The position numbers were made by a program, and so were the translations under genes. A stretch of DNA of 56,632 nucleotides from JAAYJM01 sp964498585 (GTDB lineage Bacteria; Bacteroidota; Ignavibacteria; Kapaibacteriales; UBA2268): assembly GCA_964498585.1 (NCBI GenBank), contig CAZCHH010000015.1, positions 1 through 56,632 of the forward strand, written 5' to 3'. Below, one piece after another: positions 6,313 to 14,945 of the stretch (positions are counted from its first letter, which is position 1; each line of letters opens with the position of its first letter). The notes beneath the pieces are model-generated. The model was not told where the DNA came from, did no database searches, and saw only the letters and a list, made by a program, of their open reading frames with translations.

Positions 6313-8334
6313 ATGGCAAGAATAGGTGTTTTTATTTGTCATTGTGGAGAAAACATCGGCGCTACTGTCGATTGTGTCAAAGTAGCCGAAATAGCTGCTA
6401 AATATCCCGGCGTTGCCTATAGCGTTGATTATAAATATATGTGCTCTGACCCCGGTCAGAATATGATTAAAAATGCAATAAAAGAGCATAATTTGTCTGG
6501 TGTTGTTGTTGCTGCCTGTTCCCCGCGTATGCACGAACCGACTTTCCGCAAAGCAGTGAACGAAGCTGGAATCAATCCATTCCTTTGCGAAATGGCAAAC
6601 CTACGCGAGCATTGCTCCTGGGTGCATTTAAAAGATGAATCTACTACTCAAAAAGCTGCTGAATTAGTTAAAGTACTCGTTGAAAAAGTAAAACGCAACA
6701 CTCCACTATTCCCAATTAAAGTGCCGGTAACGAAAACTGCACTTGTGCTTGGTGGTGGTATTGCTGGTATTCAAGCTGCCTTAGACATTGCGAACAGCGG
6801 TCATAAAGTTGTTATGGTGGAAAAAAGTCCTTCAATCGGCGGGCATATGTCCCAGCTTTCAGAAACATTCCCAACACTCGACTGCTCTCAATGTATTTTG
6901 ACTCCTCGTATGGTGGAGGTAGCCCAACATCCGAATATTACTTTATATACTTATGCTGAACTCGTTGGACTTGATGGCTTCATTGGAAACTTTCAAGCAA
7001 GTATCAAGTTAAAAGCTAAAAGCGTTGACCACAATGTTTGCAACGGCTGCGGTGATTGTATTGCAAAATGTCCAATCAAAAAGATTCCAGATGAATTTAA
7101 TGCTGGACTCGGAACAAGAACTGCTGTTTACGTTCCATTCCCACAGGCAGTTCCTAACAAGCCGGTAATTGACCGCGAAAATTGTTCTTATTTTACAAGA
7201 AATGGAAAATGCGGACTTTGTGCTAAAGTTTGCTTGACTGGAGCTATTGACTACTCTATGCAGGACGAAATAATTACAATTGACGTTGGTGCAGTTGTTG
7301 TGGCAACCGGTTTTGATATTAAAGGAACTGACTTTTTCCCGGAATATGGCTATGGTAGATATAAAGACATAATTACTGGTATGCAGTTTGAACGCCTTGC
7401 ATCAGCTTCTGGTCCTACTCTCGGCGAAATCAAGCGACCTTCAGACGGCAAAGTTCCACAAAATATAGTTTTTATTGCTTGCGCCGGAAGCCGCGACCCC
7501 GCAAAGGGTATTGAATATTGCTCAAAAATATGCTGTATGTACACTGCAAAACACGCAATGCTTTACAAACATAAAGTTCATCACGGAAAAGCAAGTGTAT
7601 TCTATATGGACATACGTGCTGGCGGAAAAATGTACGAAGAATTTGTTCGCAGGGCGATTGAAGAAGATGATGTGAATTATATCCGCGGACGCGTTTCTAA
7701 GATTTATGAAAAAGATGGCAAGTTGATTGTAAAAGGCGTTGATACTTTGCTAAATTCATATCCGGTTGAAATAGAAGCCGATATGGTTGTACTTGCTACT
7801 GCCGGAATTGCAAACGAAGGAAGTGAAGAATTGGCACAAAAACTGCACGTAAGTTATGACCAGCATAAATTCTTTGCAGAAGCCCATCCGAAGTTAAAAC
7901 CGGTTGAAACAAACACAGCTGGTATAATGCTTGCTGGCGCCTGTCAATCACCAAAAGATATTCCGGACAGCGTTTCTCAGGCATCCGGAGCAGCAGCAAA
8001 GGTTGCAGCTCTCTTTTCAAATGATGAACTGACACGCGACCCGCTAATTGCTTATGTGAACAGAACAGCACCGCCAATTTACTCAACTTGCGTTGGTTGC
8101 TTTATGTGTATGTCTGTTTGTCCGTATCTTGCAATTGAAAAAGAAGAAATAAAGGATAGAAACGGCAATGTAATTAAAGAAGTAGCAAAAATCAATCCGG
8201 GCTTATGTCAGGGCTGCGGAACCTGTGTTGCTTTATGCCGCTCAAAATCTATTGATATTTATGGCTATTCACACTCACAGGTTTTTGCTGAGGTAATGGC
8301 TTTGTTTAACGAGAGGAGTATGGATAATGTCTAA
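6313..8334 (+). CDS. hdrA: Heterodisulfide reductase-like subunit A (HdrA), FAD-binding
   Basis: 673 residues, the normal size for HdrA. In order: an N-terminal domain with CHCGENIG (from Cys9); the FAD-binding motif LGGGIAGI at about 146-153; a cluster motif CNGCGDCIAKCP at 243-254; cysteines at 291, 300, 303 and 307; a second Rossmann part with VVVATGFD; and two C-terminal ferredoxin-type motifs, CVGCFMCMSVCP (593-604) and CQGCGTCVALC (632-642). HdrA is the flavin subunit at which electrons are bifurcated. The C-terminal clusters are the route to or from ferredoxin. It overlaps flxD by eight bases. Everything needed for function is present. Confidence 0.93.
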   Translation: MARIGVFICHCGENIGATVDCVKVAEIAAKYPGVAYSVDYKYMCSDPGQNMIKNAIKEHNLSGVVVAACSPRMHEPTFRKAVNEAGINPFLCEMANLREHCSWVHLKDESTTQKAAELVKVLVEKVKRNTPLFPIKVPVTKTALVLGGGIAGIQAALDIANSGHKVVMVEKSPSIGGHMSQLSETFPTLDCSQCILTPRMVEVAQHPNITLYTYAELVGLDGFIGNFQASIKLKAKSVDHNVCNGCGDCIAKCPIKKIPDEFNAGLGTRTAVYVPFPQAVPNKPVIDRENCSYFTRNGKCGLCAKVCLTGAIDYSMQDEIITIDVGAVVVATGFDIKGTDFFPEYGYGRYKDIITGMQFERLASASGPTLGEIKRPSDGKVPQNIVFIACAGSRDPAKGIEYCSKICCMYTAKHAMLYKHKVHHGKASVFYMDIRAGGKMYEEFVRRAIEEDDVNYIRGRVSKIYEKDGKLIVKGVDTLLNSYPVEIEADMVVLATAGIANEGSEELAQKLHVSYDQHKFFAEAHPKLKPVETNTAGIMLAGACQSPKDIPDSVSQASGAAAKVAALFSNDELTRDPLIAYVNRTAPPIYSTCVGCFMCMSVCPYLAIEKEEIKDRNGNVIKEVAKINPGLCQGCGTCVALCRSKSIDIYGYSHSQVFAEVMALFNERSMDNV

Positions 8335-8794
8335 TTTCGAACCTAAAATAATCGCTTTTGTATGTAACTGGTGTACTTATGCCGGTGCTGATTTAGCTGG
8401 AACAAGCCGAATAAAATACGCTCCTAATGTGAGAATAGTGCGTTTTCCCTGCACTGGCAGAATTGATTTTATGCTGTTACTTAAGGCATTGCAAACCGGC
8501 GCCGATGGTATCATCGTTTCCGGCTGCCATCCTGCTGACTGCCATTACACATCAGGCAATTATCACGCCCGAAGAAGATGGATGATTTTTAAAACTTTAC
8601 TTGATTTTATCGGTTTCGATACACGCAGAATTACTTTCTCCTGGGTTTCTGCGGCTGAAGGTGCCAAATGGGCTCAGCTCGTTAACGAAACCGTTGCTAA
8701 AGTAAAGGAACTCGGTCCTTATACTGAATATGAAAACTTAAATAAACTTGGTGTCGGTAGTATTACGGAGGTTGTGAATGCAAGAACTGCATAA
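8327..8794 (+). CDS. flxD: MvhD/FlxD-type iron-sulfur subunit
   Basis: 155 residues of the MvhD family (delta subunit of methyl-viologen-reducing hydrogenase). The cysteines are FVCNWC (13, 16), RFPCTGRID (42), GCHPADCHY (67, 72), the set that holds a [2Fe-2S] cluster. MvhD links an electron-input module to HdrA. No hydrogenase genes (mvhAG) are present; instead FlxC, FlxB and FlxA homologues follow, so the name FlxD is used. The gene overlaps hdrA upstream and flxC downstream by 17 bases, which indicates tight coupling. Confidence 0.88.
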   Translation: MSNFEPKIIAFVCNWCTYAGADLAGTSRIKYAPNVRIVRFPCTGRIDFMLLLKALQTGADGIIVSGCHPADCHYTSGNYHARRRWMIFKTLLDFIGFDTRRITFSWVSAAEGAKWAQLVNETVAKVKELGPYTEYENLNKLGVGSITEVVNARTA

Positions 8795-9581
8795 TAAAAT
8801 TAAGTCAATGCTTGAAAGTAATTCTGTAGCTCTTTTCATCGCTTATCAAAAAAGTGGCGATGGGAAAATCACTCCTACATTTATTACAAAGCCAGAGCAA
8901 ATCAAAAAAGCATACTATGGTGATGATTGCAGGCAAAACCTCGCCGTTTACGTCCATAAACACGAAGTTAAGCATTTCGGTAAAGTTGGAATACTTGCAA
9001 ATATTTATACATTGAAAGCACTTTTACAGATTTTTGCTGAAAACCAGTTTAAAGATGATTATCTGAAAATTGTAACAGTAAATCCAAAGGGTGCTGTTGT
9101 TGAGTTTGCAAATTTTCAGGAAGTAGAAAATTATATCAGCGAAAATAAGCCGGCACCTAATCCGGAAGATGTAACCCGCGTAGAAAAACTTTCTAATCTG
9201 AATAGGGAAGAACGCTGGACTTACTGGTTAAACGAACTTTCTACCTGCATAAAATGCTATGCCTGCCGTGCTGCCTGCCCGATGTGCTACTGCACTAAAT
9301 GTACTGTGGAATCTAATCAGCCGCAGTGGATTTCTGCACCATCACATTCTCTTGGCAATGTTGAATGGCACGTGATGCGAGCAATGCACCTTGCAGGACG
9401 CTGCATCGAATGTAACGAATGTGCAAGAGTTTGCCCAATGGACATTCCTCTTAACTTGCTTACCGTGAAAATCAATGAAGCTATTGATGCTGAATTCGGT
9501 CAGGAAGCCGGAACTAAAGGGAAATTAGATTTTGCCCTTTCTACTTTCAAAGTTGATGATAAAGAAAATTTTATAAGGTAG
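8778..9581 (+). CDS. flxC: FlxC-like 4Fe-4S protein
   Basis: 267 residues. The first 140 residues contain no cysteine clusters. The C-terminal half has CIKCYACRAACPMCYCTKC (Cys157, 160, 163, 167, 170, 172, 175) and CIECNECARVCP (Cys209, 212, 215, 219). This gives two [4Fe-4S] motifs plus three additional cysteines after the first. The position between MvhD and a HydB-like protein matches the Flx cluster known from Desulfovibrio, where FlxC is an electron-relay subunit. The start is ATG 8778, with GGAGG at 8767-8771. The extra CxxC may bind an additional cluster; this is inference. Confidence 0.8.
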   Translation: MQELHNKIKSMLESNSVALFIAYQKSGDGKITPTFITKPEQIKKAYYGDDCRQNLAVYVHKHEVKHFGKVGILANIYTLKALLQIFAENQFKDDYLKIVTVNPKGAVVEFANFQEVENYISENKPAPNPEDVTRVEKLSNLNREERWTYWLNELSTCIKCYACRAACPMCYCTKCTVESNQPQWISAPSHSLGNVEWHVMRAMHLAGRCIECNECARVCPMDIPLNLLTVKINEAIDAEFGQEAGTKGKLDFALSTFKVDDKENFIR

Positions 9582-9585
9582 AAAT

Positions 9586-10590
9586 ATGAACTATAAAACA
9601 TTGAAAACAGACAAATTGCCAGAGCTTTTCGATAAAATTAAAAAAGCCGGTAAAACAGTATTAGCCCCGAGGAAAAAAGGAAATAAAACTTTCTTTTCAA
9701 CTTTCGATTCCTTCGACCAAATTACTTTCGATTATGTGCAAACTGCTCTTTCTCCAAAATCAGTGCTGTTTCCAAGAGTTGAAGAATTGCTCACATATAA
9801 AAATCAAGATGATAGCTATTCAATCAAAGAACCGGAATTGAAAGACGAAGTAGTCGTGTTTGGTATGCGTCCCTGCGATGGTATTGCCCTTGATTATCTT
9901 TCTGACTTTTTCCTAAAAGAAAATCCAGATAAGCTGCTTCAAGACCGCAAAAACAATACTACATTCATCACACTTGCCTGCAAGAAATTCGATAATGACT
10001 GCTTCTGCACTTCCGTTGGCTCAAGTCCGGCTGAAACCAAGGGCAGTGACCTTTGCTTTACAGATATGAGCAATGGCTCTTATTACGTAGAAGTTGTTAC
10101 TGATAAAGGGAAAAAGTTAGTTGATTCTTTCCCTGATTTGTTTGCCGATTCAAAGGAAATGAATAAAGTAGAGCAGCTTGCGAAAGTGCCAGTTAGGTTT
10201 GAATTGAAAAATTTAACACCAAAAATTCCTACGGTATTTGAAACGAATATTTGGCTTGACCAATCGCTTGCCTGCATTGGTTGCGGAGCTTGTGCTTACG
10301 TATGTCCAACTTGTTCCTGCTTCGATATTCAGGACGAATGCAATCCAAAAGGCGGTACTCGTCTGCGTTGCTGGGATTCCTGTGCTTTCGGGCAATTTAC
10401 TATTCACGCATCTGGACACAATCCACGCGGAGTCCAAAGCAATCGCTGGCGAAACAGGGTAATGCACAAATTCAATTATTCTGTTGAGAATATGAACACA
10501 ATAAGTTGCGTCGGCTGTGGAAGATGCATTAGGGTTTGCCCTGCCGGTATGAGCATTATCGAACACCTTATTTCTGTTGAGGAGGCATAA
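9586..10590 (+). CDS. flxB: FlxB-like 4Fe-4S dicluster protein (HydB/AsrA type)
   Basis: 334 residues related to the beta subunits of sulfhydrogenase (HydB) and anaerobic sulfite reductase (AsrA). The N-terminal half has MRPCDGIALDY and the cysteine-rich ACKKFDNDCFC around 131-141. The C-terminal half has CIGCGACAYVCPTCSC (Cys230, 233, 236, 240) and CVGCGRCIRVCP (308, 311, 314, 318). In this family the protein conducts electrons between the flavin subunit (next gene) and the rest of the complex. Four bases separate it from flxC, and flxA starts directly after its stop. Confidence 0.85.
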   Translation: MNYKTLKTDKLPELFDKIKKAGKTVLAPRKKGNKTFFSTFDSFDQITFDYVQTALSPKSVLFPRVEELLTYKNQDDSYSIKEPELKDEVVVFGMRPCDGIALDYLSDFFLKENPDKLLQDRKNNTTFITLACKKFDNDCFCTSVGSSPAETKGSDLCFTDMSNGSYYVEVVTDKGKKLVDSFPDLFADSKEMNKVEQLAKVPVRFELKNLTPKIPTVFETNIWLDQSLACIGCGACAYVCPTCSCFDIQDECNPKGGTRLRCWDSCAFGQFTIHASGHNPRGVQSNRWRNRVMHKFNYSVENMNTISCVGCGRCIRVCPAGMSIIEHLISVEEA

Positions 10591-11430
10591 ATGGAAGCAA
10601 AAAATATGTATATTCCGTATCAAATGAGAATTGAAAAGGTTACTTACGAAGCACCGCAAATCAAGACTTTTAAGCTGAAATTCGTTAATCCCGAAGACGA
10701 AGCAAAGTTTTCATTTAAGGCAGGGCAGTTCGGCGAGTATTCCGTTTTTGGCGAAGGCGAAAGCACTTTTTGTATTGCTTCCTCTCCAACACGCAAGGGC
10801 TATATTGAATGTACTTTCCGCGAGGTAGGACGCGTTACGGCTGCTCTTGCAAACTGCGAAGAAGGCAATATTATCGGTTTCCGCGGTCCTTACGGAAATA
10901 CCTTCCCAATGGAAAGCTGGTTTGGTAAAAATCTCATTTTCATTACTGGTGGTATTGCACTTCCCCCTCTCCGCTGCGTAATTTGGAATGCGCTGGATTG
11001 GCGGGATAAATATAAAGACATTACAGTACTTTATGGCGCAAGAACTGTTGAAGATTTGGTATATAAACACGAGCTTGCAGAATGGGATAGCAGAAAAGAC
11101 ATCAATTTGATTCAAACTGTTGACCCCGGTGGTAATACTCCTGAATGGAAGGGCGAAGTTGGTTTCGTTCCTACAATTTTAGAGAAGAATCCGCCTTCGA
11201 GCAAAGACACAATCGCAATCGTTTGCGGCCCGCCAATTATGATTAAGCTTACTCTTCCTATTTTGATGAAACTCGGCTTTAACCACGAGCAGATTTTCAC
11301 TACACTCGAAAACAGGATGAAGTGCGGTATCGGAAAATGTGGGCATTGTATGGTTGGCAACAACTACGTTTGCAAAGACGGTCCCGTTTACCGCTACGAC
11401 GAACTCTTGAAGCTGCCGTTAGAGTATTAG
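10591..11430 (+). CDS. flxA: FlxA-like FAD/NAD(P)H oxidoreductase subunit
   Basis: 279 residues of the ferredoxin-NADP reductase fold (HydG/AsrB/PyrK-like). The FAD part is at about 15-105 (KAGQFGEYSV, then GFRGPYGN), the pyridine-nucleotide part starts at ITGGIALPPLR (118-128), and a C-terminal [2Fe-2S] motif CGIGKCGHC...C uses Cys245, 250, 253 and 261. This is the likely NAD(P)H entry or exit point of the complex. The gene begins directly after the flxB stop; GGAGG lies at the end of flxB. A 13-bp hairpin follows the stop codon. The last 34 coding bases plus the first bases of the stop are repeated after the N gap at 11511. Confidence 0.88.
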   Translation: MEAKNMYIPYQMRIEKVTYEAPQIKTFKLKFVNPEDEAKFSFKAGQFGEYSVFGEGESTFCIASSPTRKGYIECTFREVGRVTAALANCEEGNIIGFRGPYGNTFPMESWFGKNLIFITGGIALPPLRCVIWNALDWRDKYKDITVLYGARTVEDLVYKHELAEWDSRKDINLIQTVDPGGNTPEWKGEVGFVPTILEKNPPSSKDTIAIVCGPPIMIKLTLPILMKLGFNHEQIFTTLENRMKCGIGKCGHCMVGNNYVCKDGPVYRYDELLKLPLEY

Positions 11431-11438
11431 TTTTATAA

Positions 11439-11470
11439 CTCATCCGATGACTGGGAAGTCATCGGATGAG
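11439..11470 (+). terminator. Hairpin after the hdr-flx operon (TCATCCGATGA family)
   Basis: A perfect 13-bp stem (CTCATCCGATGAC with GTCATCGGATGAG) and a 6-base loop, eight bases after the flxA stop. The run of T is missing. Relatives are at 29281-29311, 39881-39912, 52610-52644 and, as a half, 16532-16550. In several cases they sit just after a gene, so a terminator or mRNA-end function is likely. Confidence 0.65.
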
Positions 11471-11500
11471 TAAAAGAATAAATGCAAATAAATACAAACT

Positions 11501-11510
11501 NNNNNNNNNN
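11501..11510. other. Assembly gap (10 N) with duplicated flank
   Basis: The 37 bases from 11511 repeat the end of flxA (11393-11429) exactly. This looks like two contig ends that overlap but were not merged, or a collapsed short repeat, rather than a biological duplication. Confidence 0.85.
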
Positions 11511-11570
11511 GCTACGACGAACTCTTGAAGCTGCCGTTAGAGTATTAAAAATAAATGAATTAAGTATAAC

Positions 11571-11599
11571 AGCCACTCCGAAAAGGGTGGCTTTTTTTG
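11571..11599 (+). terminator. Intrinsic terminator
   Basis: An 8-pair stem AGCCACTC/GGGTGGCT with loop CGAAAA and seven T. An identical 29-base copy lies at 16020-16048. It may be the true terminator of the hdr-flx operon if the gap region is rearranged. Confidence 0.8.
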
Positions 11600-11698
11600 T
11601 TGGAGATTTTATAATTATTGCTTGATTTTTAACTATTTTTGCAAAAAGAAATTATTTCTTATAAATTATGATATTATAATAGTATAAGGATTACAAAT

Positions 11699-14032
11699 AT
11701 GGAAAATATAAGACCCAAAGATGAAGTTATTAAAGATATAAAAGAAATTGTTAAAGAGAAAGGATTTATTTATTCTCTTTGTATGATTATTTTAGAGAGT
11801 TTAGTTGTTGATCCAGAGATACTAAATGATATAGATACAAGTAATAAATTAAGTATTAAAGAAATGTCATTGCTTATTGGATTTTTAATTCAAAATAAGA
11901 TGGATTTTTCAATACCAGAAAAAAATGAAGATTTAATTGTTATCAAACAAAAAGTTTACGAATTAATGAATGAGCTTCATGATTCATTCATTATTACATT
12001 TAACAACAAAATAATAGAGAACTTTAATAAAGATAATGAAAATGATAAAAATAATTTCAAAGAATTTTTTGGAAGTGGTGACATGCTTATTGAGCCAATA
12101 TTCTATTCAGGAACAGGCTTATTTGATTTTCAGTATTTAGATTTTCTGGAAAATAAATATAAGTATGATAAAGAATGGTTGTTAAAAAATAGAAATTATG
12201 ACATTGATAATGAAAAAAAATTCGTTTTACAAATAAAAAATATTTTACAGAATAGAATTCAACAAATTCATTTTTTTAATTTTGAAGAAATGGGTGATAA
12301 AATAAAAGAAATAAAAACAAATACAAAAATTAATAAAGTGGAAAATATTTCTGTTTCATTACATACTATTTTGGAGTTTTATCAATATGAAGAATTGTTT
12401 ATTAAAAATTTAAGTTCCAATGAAGAATTAAATAGTGAAGAATTATACGAAAAAAGATGGAACTCTTTCTATAAAGAACTTATAGAGTTATTTATTATTA
12501 GAAAATCAGATTTCTCAATAGATTATAACTTTGATTCTTTTATTCAGAATTTTTCGCACTATCCCCAAACAGACTTTAATTCCAATTTTCAAGGAATAGG
12601 TTATTTTAATTGGTTTGCAGCAAAACCAATAATTCAATTAGATGAAGAAAGATATTTTGTTCCAATATGTTTCTTATTATTTGAATCAATATATGAAAGT
12701 CCTTATTATTGGATGTTAGAAGACGGATTATATAAAGACAAATTAAGCAATAATAGAGGTAGATTTGGTGAAGAAATTTCTTTTGAATTTTTGACTAAAG
12801 TTTTTGGGAAAAATCAAACTTTTAAATCAGTTAAAATCAAAACACTTGAAAAGAATAATTCCACCATAAAAACAAAAGACGAAACAGATATTGATATTCT
12901 TAGTATTCTTGGAAGTAAAGCATTATGTGTTCAGGTTAAATCAAAGAAATTAACTGAACTATCAAGAAGGGGAAATGATGAACAACTACAAAAAGATTTT
13001 AAAAATGCTGTTCAAGAAGCATATAATCAAGGACTTATTTCACGGAAAAGTATTCTAAATAAAGATGCTAAGTTTTTTGATGAGTATGGAAACGAAATTC
13101 TACTTTCAGAAGAAATAGATGAAGTTTATATTATGGGAATTACAACAGAAAACTACCCATCTCTTGCTTTGCAAACAATTGTCAAGCTTGATAAAAAGTA
13201 TGACGAACCTTATCCAATATTTCTAACAATATTTGACTTGGAACTGATAGCACATTATTTGAATGATCCTTACGATTTTATGTATTATGTTAGGCAAAGA
13301 ACATCTTTAATGGAATTTTTTTATGCTGAAGAGGAAATTGTGTTTCTTGGATATCATTTAATTGAAGGGCTAAAGAAATTACCTGGTGTAGATATTTTCA
13401 ATATTTTAAACGACTATGGACAGCAAATTGACAGAAATTTTTACCCGTTAAAAGAAAAAATCAATGTAAAAGATAAAGGAGATATAATTAAAAATAAATC
13501 AAAAAATAATGGTTTTGAAATACTATGTAAAAGAATAAAAAGTTTTGATAAACCAAAAATTGTTGATATTATTTTTCACTTATTGGATTTAAATGAAAAT
13601 GATAGATATCATATTGTTAAATTTATTTCTAAAATGAAAAATGCAACAATGATGAATAACAAAGTTCAAGATTTTACAATGCCTCCAATTAAAAATTCTT
13701 CACCAAGGATTGGATTAACTTATATTTCTCTAAACTCTGACAGAATTATTGAATTAAAAAATAAACTTATTTCTTTTTGTAATATCAGAAAATATAAAAG
13801 TAAAGGAGATATTTGGATTGGTTTGGGAAGTTTAAAAAGTAGTAATGAAATAATTGATATTGTTGCGTTCAATAATCAAAAATGGAACTTTAATAATGAA
13901 CTAGATAAAATCGCAAATGATAAGCTGGTAGGAAAAGAGCAAGAGCAAAAAATTAAAAAGTTAGGAAGAAATGATATTTGTCCTTGTGGTAGTCAATTGA
14001 AGTATAAAAAATGTTGTGGAAGAAATAAGTAA
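11699..14032 (+). CDS. Large protein with PD-(D/E)XK-like motif and SEC-C zinc motif
   Basis: 777 residues, soluble, strongly AT-biased codons. The extreme C-terminus is a textbook SEC-C motif (GRNDICPCGSQLKYKKCC; Cys761, 763, 772, 773). A central segment reads GRFGEEISFEFL, then DETDIDILSIL, then ALCVQVKSKK. The spacing Glu...Asp397/Asp399-x12-Gln412-x-Lys414 fits a restriction-endonuclease-like (PD-(D/E)XK) core. The rest is helical and unrecognised. SEC-C binds zinc and often marks proteins with nucleic-acid or chaperone-related roles. A nuclease, perhaps in defence, is inferred and not shown. It stands alone with about 100 bases of free upstream sequence and no partner gene, next to a mazEF module. 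Confidence 0.7.
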   Translation: MENIRPKDEVIKDIKEIVKEKGFIYSLCMIILESLVVDPEILNDIDTSNKLSIKEMSLLIGFLIQNKMDFSIPEKNEDLIVIKQKVYELMNELHDSFIITFNNKIIENFNKDNENDKNNFKEFFGSGDMLIEPIFYSGTGLFDFQYLDFLENKYKYDKEWLLKNRNYDIDNEKKFVLQIKNILQNRIQQIHFFNFEEMGDKIKEIKTNTKINKVENISVSLHTILEFYQYEELFIKNLSSNEELNSEELYEKRWNSFYKELIELFIIRKSDFSIDYNFDSFIQNFSHYPQTDFNSNFQGIGYFNWFAAKPIIQLDEERYFVPICFLLFESIYESPYYWMLEDGLYKDKLSNNRGRFGEEISFEFLTKVFGKNQTFKSVKIKTLEKNNSTIKTKDETDIDILSILGSKALCVQVKSKKLTELSRRGNDEQLQKDFKNAVQEAYNQGLISRKSILNKDAKFFDEYGNEILLSEEIDEVYIMGITTENYPSLALQTIVKLDKKYDEPYPIFLTIFDLELIAHYLNDPYDFMYYVRQRTSLMEFFYAEEEIVFLGYHLIEGLKKLPGVDIFNILNDYGQQIDRNFYPLKEKINVKDKGDIIKNKSKNNGFEILCKRIKSFDKPKIVDIIFHLLDLNENDRYHIVKFISKMKNATMMNNKVQDFTMPPIKNSSPRIGLTYISLNSDRIIELKNKLISFCNIRKYKSKGDIWIGLGSLKSSNEIIDIVAFNNQKWNFNNELDKIANDKLVGKEQEQKIKKLGRNDICPCGSQLKYKKCCGRNK

Positions 14033-14293
14033 AGATAATTCAAGCAAATAAATATTAAACATTTTTAATCTTCATATTTAACTATTTAATTCTATATGTA
14101 CTTGAAAATTTTCCATTCATATTTGTACTCCTAAAAGTAAATTTAAAAAATGTGAACAACTCCCTCCAGTCTTTTCTCTTTCCATTCAAAAAAAACTTCT
14201 TACAGCAGAAAAAAGTGAAATTATAAAATTTTTCTTTTACTATTTCGTTTGTTATTTGAAATTTTGTATATATAATGTTTATACAGGTGAAAA
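14033..14293. other. Intergenic region with a block shared with 42.9 kb
   Basis: No gene. Bases ~14142-14215 contain TGTGAACAACTCCCTCCAG followed by TCTTTTCTCTTTCCATTC. The same block recurs at ~42943-43010, upstream of the DUF433 gene. Both copies therefore sit just ahead of a toxin-antitoxin operon. Confidence 0.6.
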
Positions 14294-14536
14294 ATGGAAA
14301 TGCAAGTAAAAAAATGGGGAAATAGTCTTGGAATTAGGATTCCACAAGCTATTGCCAATCAAATTAATATTCAAGATGGTTCAAGAATAAATCTAGTGTT
14401 AAAGAATAACAAGATAGAACTTACTCCAACTGTTTCAGAAGAATATCGGTTAAATGATTTAATTGCACTTATGTCTGAAACAAATGTTCATAACGAAATT
14501 TCTTCTGGTGAACCACAAGGAAAAGAAATATGGTAG
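14294..14536 (+). CDS. mazE: MazE-like antitoxin (AbrB/SpoVT fold)
   Basis: 80 residues beginning MEMQVKKWGNSLGIRIPQ, the classic MazE N-terminus: a swapped-hairpin AbrB DNA-binding domain with WGNSLxIRIP. The C-terminal ~30 residues are acidic and would wrap around the toxin. Autoregulation by binding its own promoter is typical. CAGGTG lies a few bases before the ATG. It overlaps the toxin gene by seven bases. Confidence 0.88.
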   Translation: MEMQVKKWGNSLGIRIPQAIANQINIQDGSRINLVLKNNKIELTPTVSEEYRLNDLIALMSETNVHNEISSGEPQGKEIW

Positions 14537-14874
14537 AAAGTGATTATTGTCCAGAACGAGGGGATATTGTATGGCTTGATTTAGACCCTCAAAGCGGTCA
14601 CGAACAAAAAGGTAGAAGACCTGCAATTGTTTTATCACCAAAAATTTACAATTCAAAGTCCGGACTTGCTTTGTTTTGTCCAATCACTAATCAAATTAAA
14701 GATTATCCTTTTGAAGTGCAATTACCCTCAAATCTTCCAGTATCTGGCGTTATTATATCGGACCAAGTGAAAAGTCTTGACTGGAAAATCAGAAATGCAG
14801 AGTTCATAGTAAAAGCACCAAGAAATGTATTAAATGAAACATTGAGTAAATTTTCCACCCTTGTTAAATCATAA
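14530..14874 (+). CDS. mazF: MazF-family mRNA-interferase toxin
   Basis: 114 residues with the PemK/MazF pattern: ERGDIVWLDLDPQSGHEQKGRRPAIVLSP near the N-terminus, then LFCPITNQIKDYPFEV, VSGVIISDQVKSLDW and a C-terminal helix. MazF cleaves single-stranded mRNA at short sequence motifs. The basic GRRPA loop and the ITNQ and DQVKSLDW segments are the conserved core. It appears intact and full length. It is translationally coupled to mazE. Confidence 0.9.
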   Translation: MVESDYCPERGDIVWLDLDPQSGHEQKGRRPAIVLSPKIYNSKSGLALFCPITNQIKDYPFEVQLPSNLPVSGVIISDQVKSLDWKIRNAEFIVKAPRNVLNETLSKFSTLVKS

Positions 14875-14945
14875 AATAACAAAAGCCAATTATCTGATAT
14901 TTGGGCTAACCTTAATTTTTGTTATCTTATACTAAACATTATTTC

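Noticed and set aside
6247..6534. Minus-strand ORF at the hdrB/hdrA boundary
   Set aside because: Shadow of two strongly conserved genes on the plus strand.
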